Source: Pedobacter jeongneungensis (GTDB taxonomy: Bacteria > Bacteroidota > Bacteroidia > Sphingobacteriales > Sphingobacteriaceae). From it: a DNA stretch of 64,000 nt. Numbering within the stretch: position 1 is the first letter of the stretch; every line of letters starts with the position of its first letter. The stretch lies in NCBI RefSeq assembly GCF_000633455.1, contig NZ_AYMG01000036.1, positions 1 through 64,000 on the forward strand, written 5' to 3'. The notes under the pieces are model-generated. The model did not search any database. It had not been told where the DNA came from and saw only the letters and a program-made list of their open reading frames with translations. Positions 35,810 to 43,743 of this stretch are shown in pieces. A program made the position numbers and the translations under genes.

Positions 35810-37405
35810 ATGAGCAAAAAGAAACTGCAAGCGCCAGATTTAAGCTACTTAAATCTAGGCGGGAACATTGCTGTAAAGTACCAGTTATCTCCAGAGGAGT
35901 TAATTGATGATGCATTATTAAATAATGAAGGTACAATGGCTGCATCGGGAGCGCTGGCCATTGATACAGGGAAATTTACCGGACGTTCGCCTAAAGACAG
36001 GTTTATCGTGTGCGATGACGTAACTGAAGACCAGGTTTGGTGGGGCGATGTAAACATTAAAATCAGTCCTGAAAAATTTGATCAGTTATTTGATAAGCTC
36101 ACGAGTTACCTTGGCGATAAAACAATTTATGTAAGGGATGCTTCAGCATGTGCCGATCCGGATTATGCAATATCCATCCGCGTAATTACAGAAACGGCTT
36201 ATCAGAATCTTTTTGCTCATCATTTATTTATCCGCCCTGATGAAGATGCTTTAGTCAGTAGGCCAGAGTGGACCATTATTGCTGCGCCAGGCTTCCTGGC
36301 CGATCCTGCTGTTGACGGAACCCGTCAGGAAAATTTCTCTATCATCAATTTCACCAAAAAAATGATCTTGATCGGTGGAACAGGTTATACTGGTGAAATT
36401 AAAAAAGGAATCTTCTCTGTACTTAACTTCATTCTTCCGGTATATAAGAATACACTTTCTATGCACTGCTCTGCAAATGTGGGCAAGGATGGAGATACCG
36501 CTATCTTCTTCGGCTTGTCTGGAACGGGCAAAACCACTTTATCTGCCGATCCCGAGAGAGGTTTGATTGGCGATGACGAGCATGGCTGGGGTAGTGATTC
36601 CGTATTCAACTTTGAAGGAGGCTGTTATGCAAAATGTGTTGATTTAACGGAAGAAAAAGAACCTCAGATCTTTAAAGCTATTAAATTTGGATCCTTATTA
36701 GAAAATATCAACTTTTTCCAGGGAACAAAAGATGTTGATTACTCCAATATCGATAAAACCGAGAATACCCGCGTAGCCTATCCTATAGATTATATTGATA
36801 ATGCCATCCTGCCCTCTGTGGCTGCGGTACCGAAAAATATTTTTTTCCTTACCGCTGATGCATTTGGGGTATTGCCTCCAATATCCAAATTAAACGTAGA
36901 ACAGGCCATGTTCCACTTTATGAGTGGTTATACCGCTAAAGTTGCGGGTACAGAAGCTGGTGTTACTGAGCCCCAGTTAACCTTTTCGGCATGTTTCGGT
37001 AAAGCTTTTCTTCCATTGCATCCTTCAAAATATGCAGCTTTATTGGGGGAGAAGATGAAAAAGCACAAAGTACACGTTTGGCTGGTAAATACAGGATGGA
37101 GTGGGGGAGCTTATGGCGTAGGTAAAAGGATGAAATTAAGTTATACCCGTGCTATGATCAAGGCTGCCCTAAACGGAGATTTAAATCACCATCATTATAA
37201 ACAGCATCATGTATTTAAATTAATGATGCCGTTAATTTGTCCGGGGGTGCCCGACGATATTTTAGATCCGTCTAAAACATGGGATAATCAGGAAGAATAT
37301 TTTTTAAAAGCTTATCAGCTCGCAGATGCCTTCTCAGAAAATTTTAAGCAATTTGAACTGACAAAAGTACCAAAAAGCAGACACGAAGCGTTAAAATTAT
37401 GTTAA
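35810..37405 (+). CDS. pckA: ATP-dependent phosphoenolpyruvate carboxykinase
   Basis: A 531-residue gluconeogenic enzyme converting oxaloacetate and ATP to PEP. The ATP P-loop is FGLSGTGKTTLSADP (about residues 233-247), followed by the metal site IGDDEHGW. FTGRSPKDRF near residue 53 is the substrate block, and the RxxY region NTRVAYPIDYID is present. It is a single-gene unit with its own promoter box and terminator. Confidence 0.97.
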   Translation: MSKKKLQAPDLSYLNLGGNIAVKYQLSPEELIDDALLNNEGTMAASGALAIDTGKFTGRSPKDRFIVCDDVTEDQVWWGDVNIKISPEKFDQLFDKLTSYLGDKTIYVRDASACADPDYAISIRVITETAYQNLFAHHLFIRPDEDALVSRPEWTIIAAPGFLADPAVDGTRQENFSIINFTKKMILIGGTGYTGEIKKGIFSVLNFILPVYKNTLSMHCSANVGKDGDTAIFFGLSGTGKTTLSADPERGLIGDDEHGWGSDSVFNFEGGCYAKCVDLTEEKEPQIFKAIKFGSLLENINFFQGTKDVDYSNIDKTENTRVAYPIDYIDNAILPSVAAVPKNIFFLTADAFGVLPPISKLNVEQAMFHFMSGYTAKVAGTEAGVTEPQLTFSACFGKAFLPLHPSKYAALLGEKMKKHKVHVWLVNTGWSGGAYGVGKRMKLSYTRAMIKAALNGDLNHHHYKQHHVFKLMMPLICPGVPDDILDPSKTWDNQEEYFLKAYQLADAFSENFKQFELTKVPKSRHEALKLC

Positions 37406-37476
37406 ATGCACTTTAAAATGCATTTTTTGAGCGAAAAATTTGCAATTCGATTTTTTTTTAGTTTTTATTGTGAAAG

Positions 37477-37503
37477 AATTGCCTCGGCTGGGGCAATTTT
37501 TTT
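37477..37503 (+). terminator. Intrinsic terminator of pckA
   Basis: Stem AATTGCC / GGCAATT with an 8-base loop, followed by a run of Ts, 71 bases after the stop codon. Confidence 0.8.
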
Positions 37504-37573
37504 GTTATACACCCTATGTGGTTTACCGAAACTAAATTCTAAGTAACGATTTAATTGCTTATTGATTTATTAA

Positions 37574-37603
37574 TTTGTAATTTAAAATCAATTTATAAAT
37601 TTG
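37574..37603 (+). promoter_or_regulatory. Promoter of the exbB-tonB operon
   Basis: TTTG (37574-37577) and TAAATTTG (37596-37603) with an 18-base spacing fit the Bacteroidetes promoter consensus. The transcript would carry a leader of about 95 bases before exbB. Confidence 0.6.
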
Positions 37604-37703
37604 TTTTTCGCAACAATTTCGGATAAGAAACGTTGAGTGTATTACAATAAGAAAAAACAGCTAAAAATTAAAAACAAGAACTAAAACTAAAATTTCAAAA
37701 AAA

Positions 37704-38534
37704 ATGGCAAACGCACCAAAACCAACAACTGTTAAAAAAGAGAGCTCTTCTAGTGCTTCAAACGTATTTGCAACATTCGTTATTCCAATCTGTATCGTTA
37801 TTGGATTCTGTGTTTGGAGATTCGTATTCGGAGAAGGAAGTAACTTTATCGATGGTGACAGAGAGAAATTACCATTAGCTGGTAACTATCTTGGAACAGC
37901 TTACAAAGGAGGCCCTATCGTAGCAATCTTAGTTGGATTACTATTAGTGGTAATTGTATTCTCTATCGAACGTTTCATCGTTATTGGTAAAGCAAGTGGA
38001 AAATCTAGCTTAGATACTTTCATTCGTAAAGTACAAGGTTTATTAAGCGCAGGTAACATCGAGGCTGCAAAAGCTGAGTGTGATAAACAACAAGGTTCGG
38101 TTGCTAACGTAATTAAATCTGGTTTGAAAAAATACAGCGAAGTTGAAGCTGATACCAACATGGATGTTGAGCAATCAATCGTTGCGATCCAAAAAGAGGT
38201 TGAAGAAGCTACAGCTTTAGAAATGCCAATGTTAGAGCAAAACTTAACTGTTATTGCAACTTTGGTATCAATTGGTACATTAGTAGGTTTATTGGGTACA
38301 GTAACAGGTATGATCCGTGCATTCGCCGGTTTAGCAAACTCTGGTGCTCCAGATCAGTCAGCATTAGCGGTAGGTATCTCTGAGGCACTTATCAATACTG
38401 CAACAGGTATCTTGGTATCTACTGTAGCAATTATCATGTACAACGTATTAACTTCTAAAATCGATAAGTTAACTTACGCAATCGATGAGGCTGGTTTCAG
38501 CATCGTTCAAACATACGCTAGTTCGCATAAATAA
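37704..38534 (+). CDS. exbB: MotA/TolQ/ExbB proton channel family protein
   Basis: A 276-residue inner-membrane protein with a membrane helix at about residues 25-45, a second near 70-95, and a pair near 180-250. The family block LVSIGTLVGLLGTVTGMIRAF lies at about residues 195-215. With two ExbD proteins and TonB following, it forms the proton-driven motor that powers TonB-dependent outer-membrane receptors. First gene of the operon. Confidence 0.93.
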   Translation: MANAPKPTTVKKESSSSASNVFATFVIPICIVIGFCVWRFVFGEGSNFIDGDREKLPLAGNYLGTAYKGGPIVAILVGLLLVVIVFSIERFIVIGKASGKSSLDTFIRKVQGLLSAGNIEAAKAECDKQQGSVANVIKSGLKKYSEVEADTNMDVEQSIVAIQKEVEEATALEMPMLEQNLTVIATLVSIGTLVGLLGTVTGMIRAFAGLANSGAPDQSALAVGISEALINTATGILVSTVAIIMYNVLTSKIDKLTYAIDEAGFSIVQTYASSHK

Positions 38535-38613
38535 GAATTTTGAAAAAATTTTTGCCGGCTTTATGGAAAACCGGAAAAAAGATCATCATTATTAAAAACT
38601 AGTAAAAAATATT

Positions 38614-39228
38614 ATGCCTAGAATTAAAGTTAAAAGAACAAGTACAGTAACAGATATGACCGCCATGTGTGATGTGGCATCATTGTTACTTACTTTCTTC
38701 ATCTTAACTGCTACAGCAAGGCAACCAGAACCACTAGCCGTTTCTACACCTTCATCTACGTATGAATTTAAGGTGCCGGTAGAAAACAATGCAATATTAA
38801 CCATTGGGCAGGGTAAAGTTTTCTTTGAAGTAGCAGGGGTCAAAGTAAGAGCGAAAACATTAGAACTAATGGGCGAACAGTATAAAATATCGTTCACTCC
38901 ATTAGAAGTACAACGCTTTTCTTCGATAGGAAGTTTCGGTGTTCCGATCCAGAATTTAAAATCACTTATTGCCTTAAATGGTGCTGACCGTATGAAACCA
39001 GGGATTCAACCTGGAATACCTTCAGATTCGACTGACAATCAGTTAAATGCATGGGTGTTAAATGCCCGTAGAGCAACTAAGGAGATTAATAATCAGGATA
39101 TGCGTATCAGTATTAAAGGTGATGCCAAAGAAGAATATCCGGTAGTTAAAAAGATTATTGATGTACTTCAGAAACAAAGCGTAAACAAGTTTTTATTGGT
39201 TACCAACTCTGAAGCTAAAAAGAAATAA
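38614..39228 (+). CDS. exbD: ExbD/TolR family protein 1
   Basis: A 204-residue protein with one membrane helix at about residues 17-35. The proton-carrying Asp is in TDMTAMCDVASLLLTFFIL. The periplasmic domain is larger than in ordinary ExbD. The motif differs from the second copy next to it (MTPMVDLMFLL), so the two are likely distinct subunits of a mixed motor. Confidence 0.9.
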   Translation: MPRIKVKRTSTVTDMTAMCDVASLLLTFFILTATARQPEPLAVSTPSSTYEFKVPVENNAILTIGQGKVFFEVAGVKVRAKTLELMGEQYKISFTPLEVQRFSSIGSFGVPIQNLKSLIALNGADRMKPGIQPGIPSDSTDNQLNAWVLNARRATKEINNQDMRISIKGDAKEEYPVVKKIIDVLQKQSVNKFLLVTNSEAKKK

Positions 39229-39231
39229 GAA

Positions 39232-39738
39232 ATGGCAGAATTAAACACAGGCGGGAAGAAAGCCACCCCAAGGGTTGATATGACTCCAATGGTGGATCTA
39301 ATGTTTCTTTTGGTAACATTCTTTATCTTAACAACAGTAATCTCTACGCCACAAGCGATGGATATTGCAAAGCCAGATAAAAACGAAAAGTTACCTGAGA
39401 ACAGATTGGAGCTGAAAGCAAGTAAAACAATGACAATTTTATTGGGTAAAAGCGATAAAGTTGCATGGTACATGGGAGTAGCTGGCGAAAGCGCACCAAC
39501 AATAGAATCTGGTTCACAAATCGAAGATGCTATTGTTAAAAATAGAAAAGCAGCTGATGCCTCAGGCGTTGCCGGAGACTTTGTTGTACTGGTAAAACCA
39601 ACATCAGGTTCTACATTCCAAAACTTTGTAGATATGATGGATGAGTTGGAAATTCTTAAAGTGAAGGTTCGTCAGATTGATGATGATAATATCCTTGACA
39701 ATGAGAAACAGTTCATGAAAGAAAAAGGAATTTTATAA
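39232..39738 (+). CDS. exbD: ExbD/TolR family protein 2
   Basis: A 168-residue protein with the canonical motif RVDMTPMVDLMFLLVTFFIL at about residues 16-35, including the key Asp. It starts 3 bases after the first exbD. Tandem exbD genes after exbB are common in Bacteroidetes. Confidence 0.93.
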   Translation: MAELNTGGKKATPRVDMTPMVDLMFLLVTFFILTTVISTPQAMDIAKPDKNEKLPENRLELKASKTMTILLGKSDKVAWYMGVAGESAPTIESGSQIEDAIVKNRKAADASGVAGDFVVLVKPTSGSTFQNFVDMMDELEILKVKVRQIDDDNILDNEKQFMKEKGIL

Positions 39739-39756
39739 TCAGTAAAACCAATAGTT

Positions 39757-40575
39757 ATGTCGAAGTTAGATATATTCAGAAAAGAATGGCTTGAAGTGGT
39801 TTTTGCCGATAAAAACAAAAACTATGGTGCGTACCAATTGCGTAAAAGCAATGGTGCCAACACTACAAGAGCCTTAATTATTGGATCTATTATCTTCCTC
39901 GTTTTATTTTTCTCTCCAAAAATCTATAGCCTTATCAAAGGTTCAATGGATCAGCAGGAAGATCAGGTAAAAGCACAGGAAGTAATTTTAGCTCCACCAC
40001 CACCGGTAAACCCGGAAACACCTCCACCGCCACCGGTAGAGCCACCGCCACCAAAGGTTGATCAGGTGAAAATGCCACCTCCAATTGTAAAGCCCGATAT
40101 CGAGGTTCGTGATGAACCACCTACAGTTGAAAAATTGAAAGAAGCTGATCCAGGTCAGAGAGATATCAAAGGTGATCCAACAGCAGATATTGTTATCGCT
40201 GAACCGGTAGGTGAAGGACCAAAAAGAGAAGCTGCTGTTGCGGTTGATGATAATAAAGTTTACGACTTTGTTAGTATCGAGAAACAACCGGAGTACCCAG
40301 GAGGTATCGCTAAATTTTATAAATACCTATCGGGAGCAATTAAATACCCGCCAATGGCACAAGAAAACAACGTTCAGGGTAAAGTATTTTTATCATTCGT
40401 TGTAGAGAAAGATGGTAAATTAACAGATATCCAGGTTACCCGCGGTTTGGGTAGCGGAACTGATGAAGAAGCTATCCGTGTATTGAAAGCTAGTCCACGT
40501 TGGAACCCAGGTATCCAAAATGGTAAGCCGGTAAGGGTAAAATACAACATCAACGTTAACTTTACATTGAACTAA
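39757..40575 (+). CDS. tonB: Energy transducer TonB
   Basis: A 272-residue TonB. A short cytoplasmic start (FADKNKNYGAYQLRKSNG) is followed by a membrane helix at about residues 38-53. Then comes a Pro-rich periplasmic spacer at about 75-115 (PPPPPVEPPPPK), and a C-terminal TonB domain with YPGGIAKFYKYL and YPPMAQENNVQGKVFLSFVV, which contacts TonB boxes of outer-membrane receptors. Fourth gene of the operon. Confidence 0.95.
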   Translation: MSKLDIFRKEWLEVVFADKNKNYGAYQLRKSNGANTTRALIIGSIIFLVLFFSPKIYSLIKGSMDQQEDQVKAQEVILAPPPPVNPETPPPPPVEPPPPKVDQVKMPPPIVKPDIEVRDEPPTVEKLKEADPGQRDIKGDPTADIVIAEPVGEGPKREAAVAVDDNKVYDFVSIEKQPEYPGGIAKFYKYLSGAIKYPPMAQENNVQGKVFLSFVVEKDGKLTDIQVTRGLGSGTDEEAIRVLKASPRWNPGIQNGKPVRVKYNINVNFTLN

Positions 40576-40581
40576 TAGTAG

Positions 40582-40809
40582 ATGTTAAATTTTGATATTT
40601 TTAAGCAAAAATCGCCTAAACAGCGGTTTTTGCTCATTTTAGGCCTTATCATGTTCGTCTTTTATGTGATATTGGGCTTCGCATTTATATTTTACGAACC
40701 AATTGCCCTTCGTTTAAGCACTATTCCACAATGGGGCCGCATCGCAATCGGTATCTTTTTGATTATTTATGCTTTTGTAAGACTTTTAAGCCTGGGTAGG
40801 CGCGACTAA
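40582..40809 (+). CDS. Small membrane protein in tonB operon
   Basis: A 75-residue protein with two membrane helices (about residues 15-37 and 50-67) and basic ends. It starts 6 bases after tonB and ends 8 bases before the next gene, so it is part of the operon. No known family; possibly an assembly or stability factor of the motor. Confidence 0.65.
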   Translation: MLNFDIFKQKSPKQRFLLILGLIMFVFYVILGFAFIFYEPIALRLSTIPQWGRIAIGIFLIIYAFVRLLSLGRRD

Positions 40810-40817
40810 TCATCTCA

Positions 40818-41717
40818 ATGAAAAATTTCCTTTTAATATTTTGTGTATTAGCTTTACTTGTATCCTGCAAACGCAAAAACAAGGCAGATGCAGTTAAAGA
40901 AACCAGAACAAGCGGTACCTTAAAAATATTGGTCGATGAAAGTGTTGGGCCGATTGTTCAGGATCAGATCGATATTTTTAGTCTGGATTATCCCGATGCA
41001 AAATTTGAATCAACTGTAAAACCTGAAGAAAAATTATTGCCTGCATTTCTAAATGATAGTGTAAGGGTAATCGTTTTACCAAGGTTATTAAGCAAAGCAG
41101 AAGAAAAGTATTATAACCAGCGTAATATTAAAATCAATACTTCACGTTTTGCTATTGATGGCATTGCTTTAATTACCAATCAGGGCAATATTGATAGTAC
41201 AATTAACGTTAAAGAGGTTATTGATATATTACAAGGGAAGAAATCAGATAAGAAATTGGTCTTTGATAACGCTTATTCAAGTACCTTTCAATATTTTAAA
41301 GAATTGGCTCATATCAGTCAATTTCCAGCTACAGGTGTTTATTCTAAAAATTCGAGCAATGAAGTAATTAAACTTATTGCTGAGGATAAAAATTTTATTG
41401 GTATTTTGGGCGTAAATTGGATTACCAGTAAAAATACCGAGGTAAGTGAGTATCTTTCTCAAATAAAGGTATTAGGTGTAAAGAATGTGAAGGGTGGGCC
41501 TGGCGATGACAAGTTTTATAAGCCAACTCAGGATAATTTGATTAATGGTGTTTATCCTTTCTTAAGAAATATAAATATTATAGATTGCGAAGGAAGAGAT
41601 GGTTTAGGCACAGGATTTGCAACATGGTTAAGAAGTCAGAGAGGACAATTGATTGTACTTAAATCTGGACTCGGGCCACATAAATTAATGCCGAGGGAAA
41701 TTAACCTGACAAAGTAA
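40818..41717 (+). CDS. PstS-like phosphate-binding lipoprotein
   Basis: A 299-residue protein with a lipoprotein signal (LLVSC, Cys near 17). The body is a type II periplasmic binding fold as in PstS: it starts TSGTLKILVDESVGPIV and has YSSTFQYFKELA and YPFLRNINII. No pst permease or ATPase is nearby, so a transport role is not supported. In this operon it may instead act with the TonB motor, which is inference. Confidence 0.8.
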   Translation: MKNFLLIFCVLALLVSCKRKNKADAVKETRTSGTLKILVDESVGPIVQDQIDIFSLDYPDAKFESTVKPEEKLLPAFLNDSVRVIVLPRLLSKAEEKYYNQRNIKINTSRFAIDGIALITNQGNIDSTINVKEVIDILQGKKSDKKLVFDNAYSSTFQYFKELAHISQFPATGVYSKNSSNEVIKLIAEDKNFIGILGVNWITSKNTEVSEYLSQIKVLGVKNVKGGPGDDKFYKPTQDNLINGVYPFLRNINIIDCEGRDGLGTGFATWLRSQRGQLIVLKSGLGPHKLMPREINLTK

Positions 41718-41803
41718 AATTAAATTAAAAATTATAAATTGAACCACGAAGTAAATCTAAAGAGACACTTCATTTTTATTAAATAAAAAAAACAGAATAT
41801 CCG

Positions 41804-43522
41804 ATGAAAATTTTAAAGAAAGCAATAACCTTAAATGTAGGTTTGGTGTTGATGGGTTCTGCAGTTTTTGCTCAAGATTTAAATGACGCGAAAAAAGCCA
41901 TTGACGCTGAACAGTACCAAAAAGCATCATCAGTGCTTAAATCATTGGTGAGCTCAAAAGCATCAGATGGTAATAATTATTACAATCTTGGTTTGGTTTA
42001 TTTGAAAACCGGTTATATCGACTCAGCCAGAGCGGTATTTACCAAAGGTGTTACCGCTGATCCTAAAAACAACCTAAACCTGATTGGTTTAGGTGAAGCA
42101 GATATGTTGTCAAACGATCCAACTTCTGCGAAAACTAATTTTGATAAAGCTGTAGCTTTGGCTCCAAAAGATTACAAAACTTATTTGTATATCGGTAAAG
42201 CTTATTTAGCGCAGGATAAACCAAGTGATGACGTATCTAAACCTGATTTTACCAACGCTTTAGCTAACATTACTAAAGCTGATGAGTTAGATTCTAAAGA
42301 TAAAGATGCCGAAGTTTTCTTGGCCCAAGGTGATGCTTATGCTTTACAGAAGAAAAACTCTGAAGCTTTAGGTCCATACATGCGTGTTGGAGATGTTGAC
42401 CCGAACAATAGAAGGGCTAAAACTCAGATCGGTAAAATGTACAAGGAGTCCAGAGCTTTTCCAGAAGGTGAAAAAGAATTACAGGATGTAATTGCTGCTG
42501 ATGCAAATTATGGCCCAGCCTACCGTGAGTTAGGTGAGTTATATTTACAGTGGAGCAGCTTTGGTACCGATAAGGAAAAAGCAGCAAAAGGAATTGAGAA
42601 CTATAAAAAATACATGGATTTAACAGATAAATCTTTAGAATCTCAATTGCGTTATGCTCAGTTCTTGTTTTATGCAAAAGATTTCCCAACCTTAGAGCAA
42701 GTAGCTACAGCAATTCAAGCACCTGCTAATGATCCTAAAAGTGCAATTGTATCAAGGATGAAAGGCTGGGCAGCGTATGAAAATAAAAACTATCCAGCGG
42801 CTTTAACAAGCATGAATGAGTTTTTTGCTAAAGAAAAAGATCCAAATAAAATCTTAGGATTTGATTACTTATATTTAGGTAAAGCCCAGTTAAAAGCAGG
42901 TCAAGACAGTTTAGCTTTAATTAACATCACAAAAGCAGTTGAAAAAGATTCAACAAATGCTGACGCACTAGCTGAAGTCGCTAAAAGCTTCTATGATGCT
43001 AAGAAATATGCAAAATCTTCTGAGATTTACGAAAAAGCCATAAAAGCCAATCCTAATGGAAAAGGTGCTCTTTATAACTACTATTATAATGCAATGGCGA
43101 ATTATTTTGATTATGCAGCTAAATTAACTGCTAAGCAAAATCCTTCAAAAGATATTTTAGTAAAGGCTGATTCTTCAATTGCCAAAGTAACGCAATTGGC
43201 TCCTGAAACTTATGATGCTTATTTAACAAGAGCGCGTATCAATAGTTTGTTGGATGACGAGAAAGAACCGAAAGGTTTAATGCTTCCTTTTTATGAGGAG
43301 TATATCAAAAAAATAACTGAGAAGCCAGAATTAGCTACAGCGAATGCTAAAAAACTTTCAGAAGCTTATGATACTATTGGTGGTTTTTACTACTATAAAG
43401 ACAAAGAAAAAGCTAAAGAATATTTTAACAAAAGTGTAGCTGTTTATCCTTCTGGAACATTTGCAGCTGCTAAATTAAAAGAGTTGGCAGCACCTGCACC
43501 AGCAAAAGGTAAAGGCAAATAA
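41804..43522 (+). CDS. Secreted tetratricopeptide-repeat protein
   Basis: A 572-residue protein with a signal peptide (cut near VFAQ, residue 24) followed by TPR units along most of its length. Clear ones are NNYYNLGLVYLKTGYIDSAR, TYLYIGKAYLAQD and ALYNYYYNAMANYFDYA. The tail is Ala/Pro/Lys-rich. It would be a periplasmic scaffold. Linkage with tonB-exbBD and a PstS-like protein recurs in Bacteroidetes. It ends in a terminator whose second arm lies in the 25-bp flanking repeat of the adjacent island. Confidence 0.85.
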   Translation: MKILKKAITLNVGLVLMGSAVFAQDLNDAKKAIDAEQYQKASSVLKSLVSSKASDGNNYYNLGLVYLKTGYIDSARAVFTKGVTADPKNNLNLIGLGEADMLSNDPTSAKTNFDKAVALAPKDYKTYLYIGKAYLAQDKPSDDVSKPDFTNALANITKADELDSKDKDAEVFLAQGDAYALQKKNSEALGPYMRVGDVDPNNRRAKTQIGKMYKESRAFPEGEKELQDVIAADANYGPAYRELGELYLQWSSFGTDKEKAAKGIENYKKYMDLTDKSLESQLRYAQFLFYAKDFPTLEQVATAIQAPANDPKSAIVSRMKGWAAYENKNYPAALTSMNEFFAKEKDPNKILGFDYLYLGKAQLKAGQDSLALINITKAVEKDSTNADALAEVAKSFYDAKKYAKSSEIYEKAIKANPNGKGALYNYYYNAMANYFDYAAKLTAKQNPSKDILVKADSSIAKVTQLAPETYDAYLTRARINSLLDDEKEPKGLMLPFYEEYIKKITEKPELATANAKKLSEAYDTIGGFYYYKDKEKAKEYFNKSVAVYPSGTFAAAKLKELAAPAPAKGKGK

Positions 43523-43543
43523 TTAAAAAGTTAAATAATTTAG

Positions 43544-43580
43544 AAAAGGCAGAGTTTGGTTACTCTGCCTTTTTCTTTTT
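43544..43580 (+). terminator. Terminator of the TPR gene
   Basis: Stem AAAAGGCAGAG / CTCTGCCTTTT with an 8-base loop, ending in TTTTTC TTTTT. Its loop and second arm are the left copy of the 25-bp direct repeat flanking the lanthipeptide island. Confidence 0.9.
43555..43579 (+). repeat. Left 25-bp direct repeat of lanthipeptide island
   Basis: It begins TTTGGTTACTCTGCC and ends TTTTTCTTTT. It is identical base for base to 51387-51411. The matches stop exactly at 25 bases on both sides (G/T before, T/A after). Together the copies enclose a 7.8 kb lanthipeptide gene cluster. Confidence 0.9.
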
Positions 43581-43743
43581 AAATTGATTTAAATGTTGAG
43601 TTAGTAAAAATTATCTTTAAAAGGTTTAAAGATTTTATGTTTTTATTCTAAAAAAAATTAAATTAAAAAGATTTTGTTGTATTGGTACAATGAAAAGATC
43701 AATGTAATTGGTAGTTCCAACCTAACAAATAATTATTTATTTT

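Noticed and set aside
39935..40287. Minus-strand frames opposite tonB, with Trp-rich or Pro/Val-rich protein
   Set aside because: They are shadows of the Pro-rich TonB spacer codons read in reverse.
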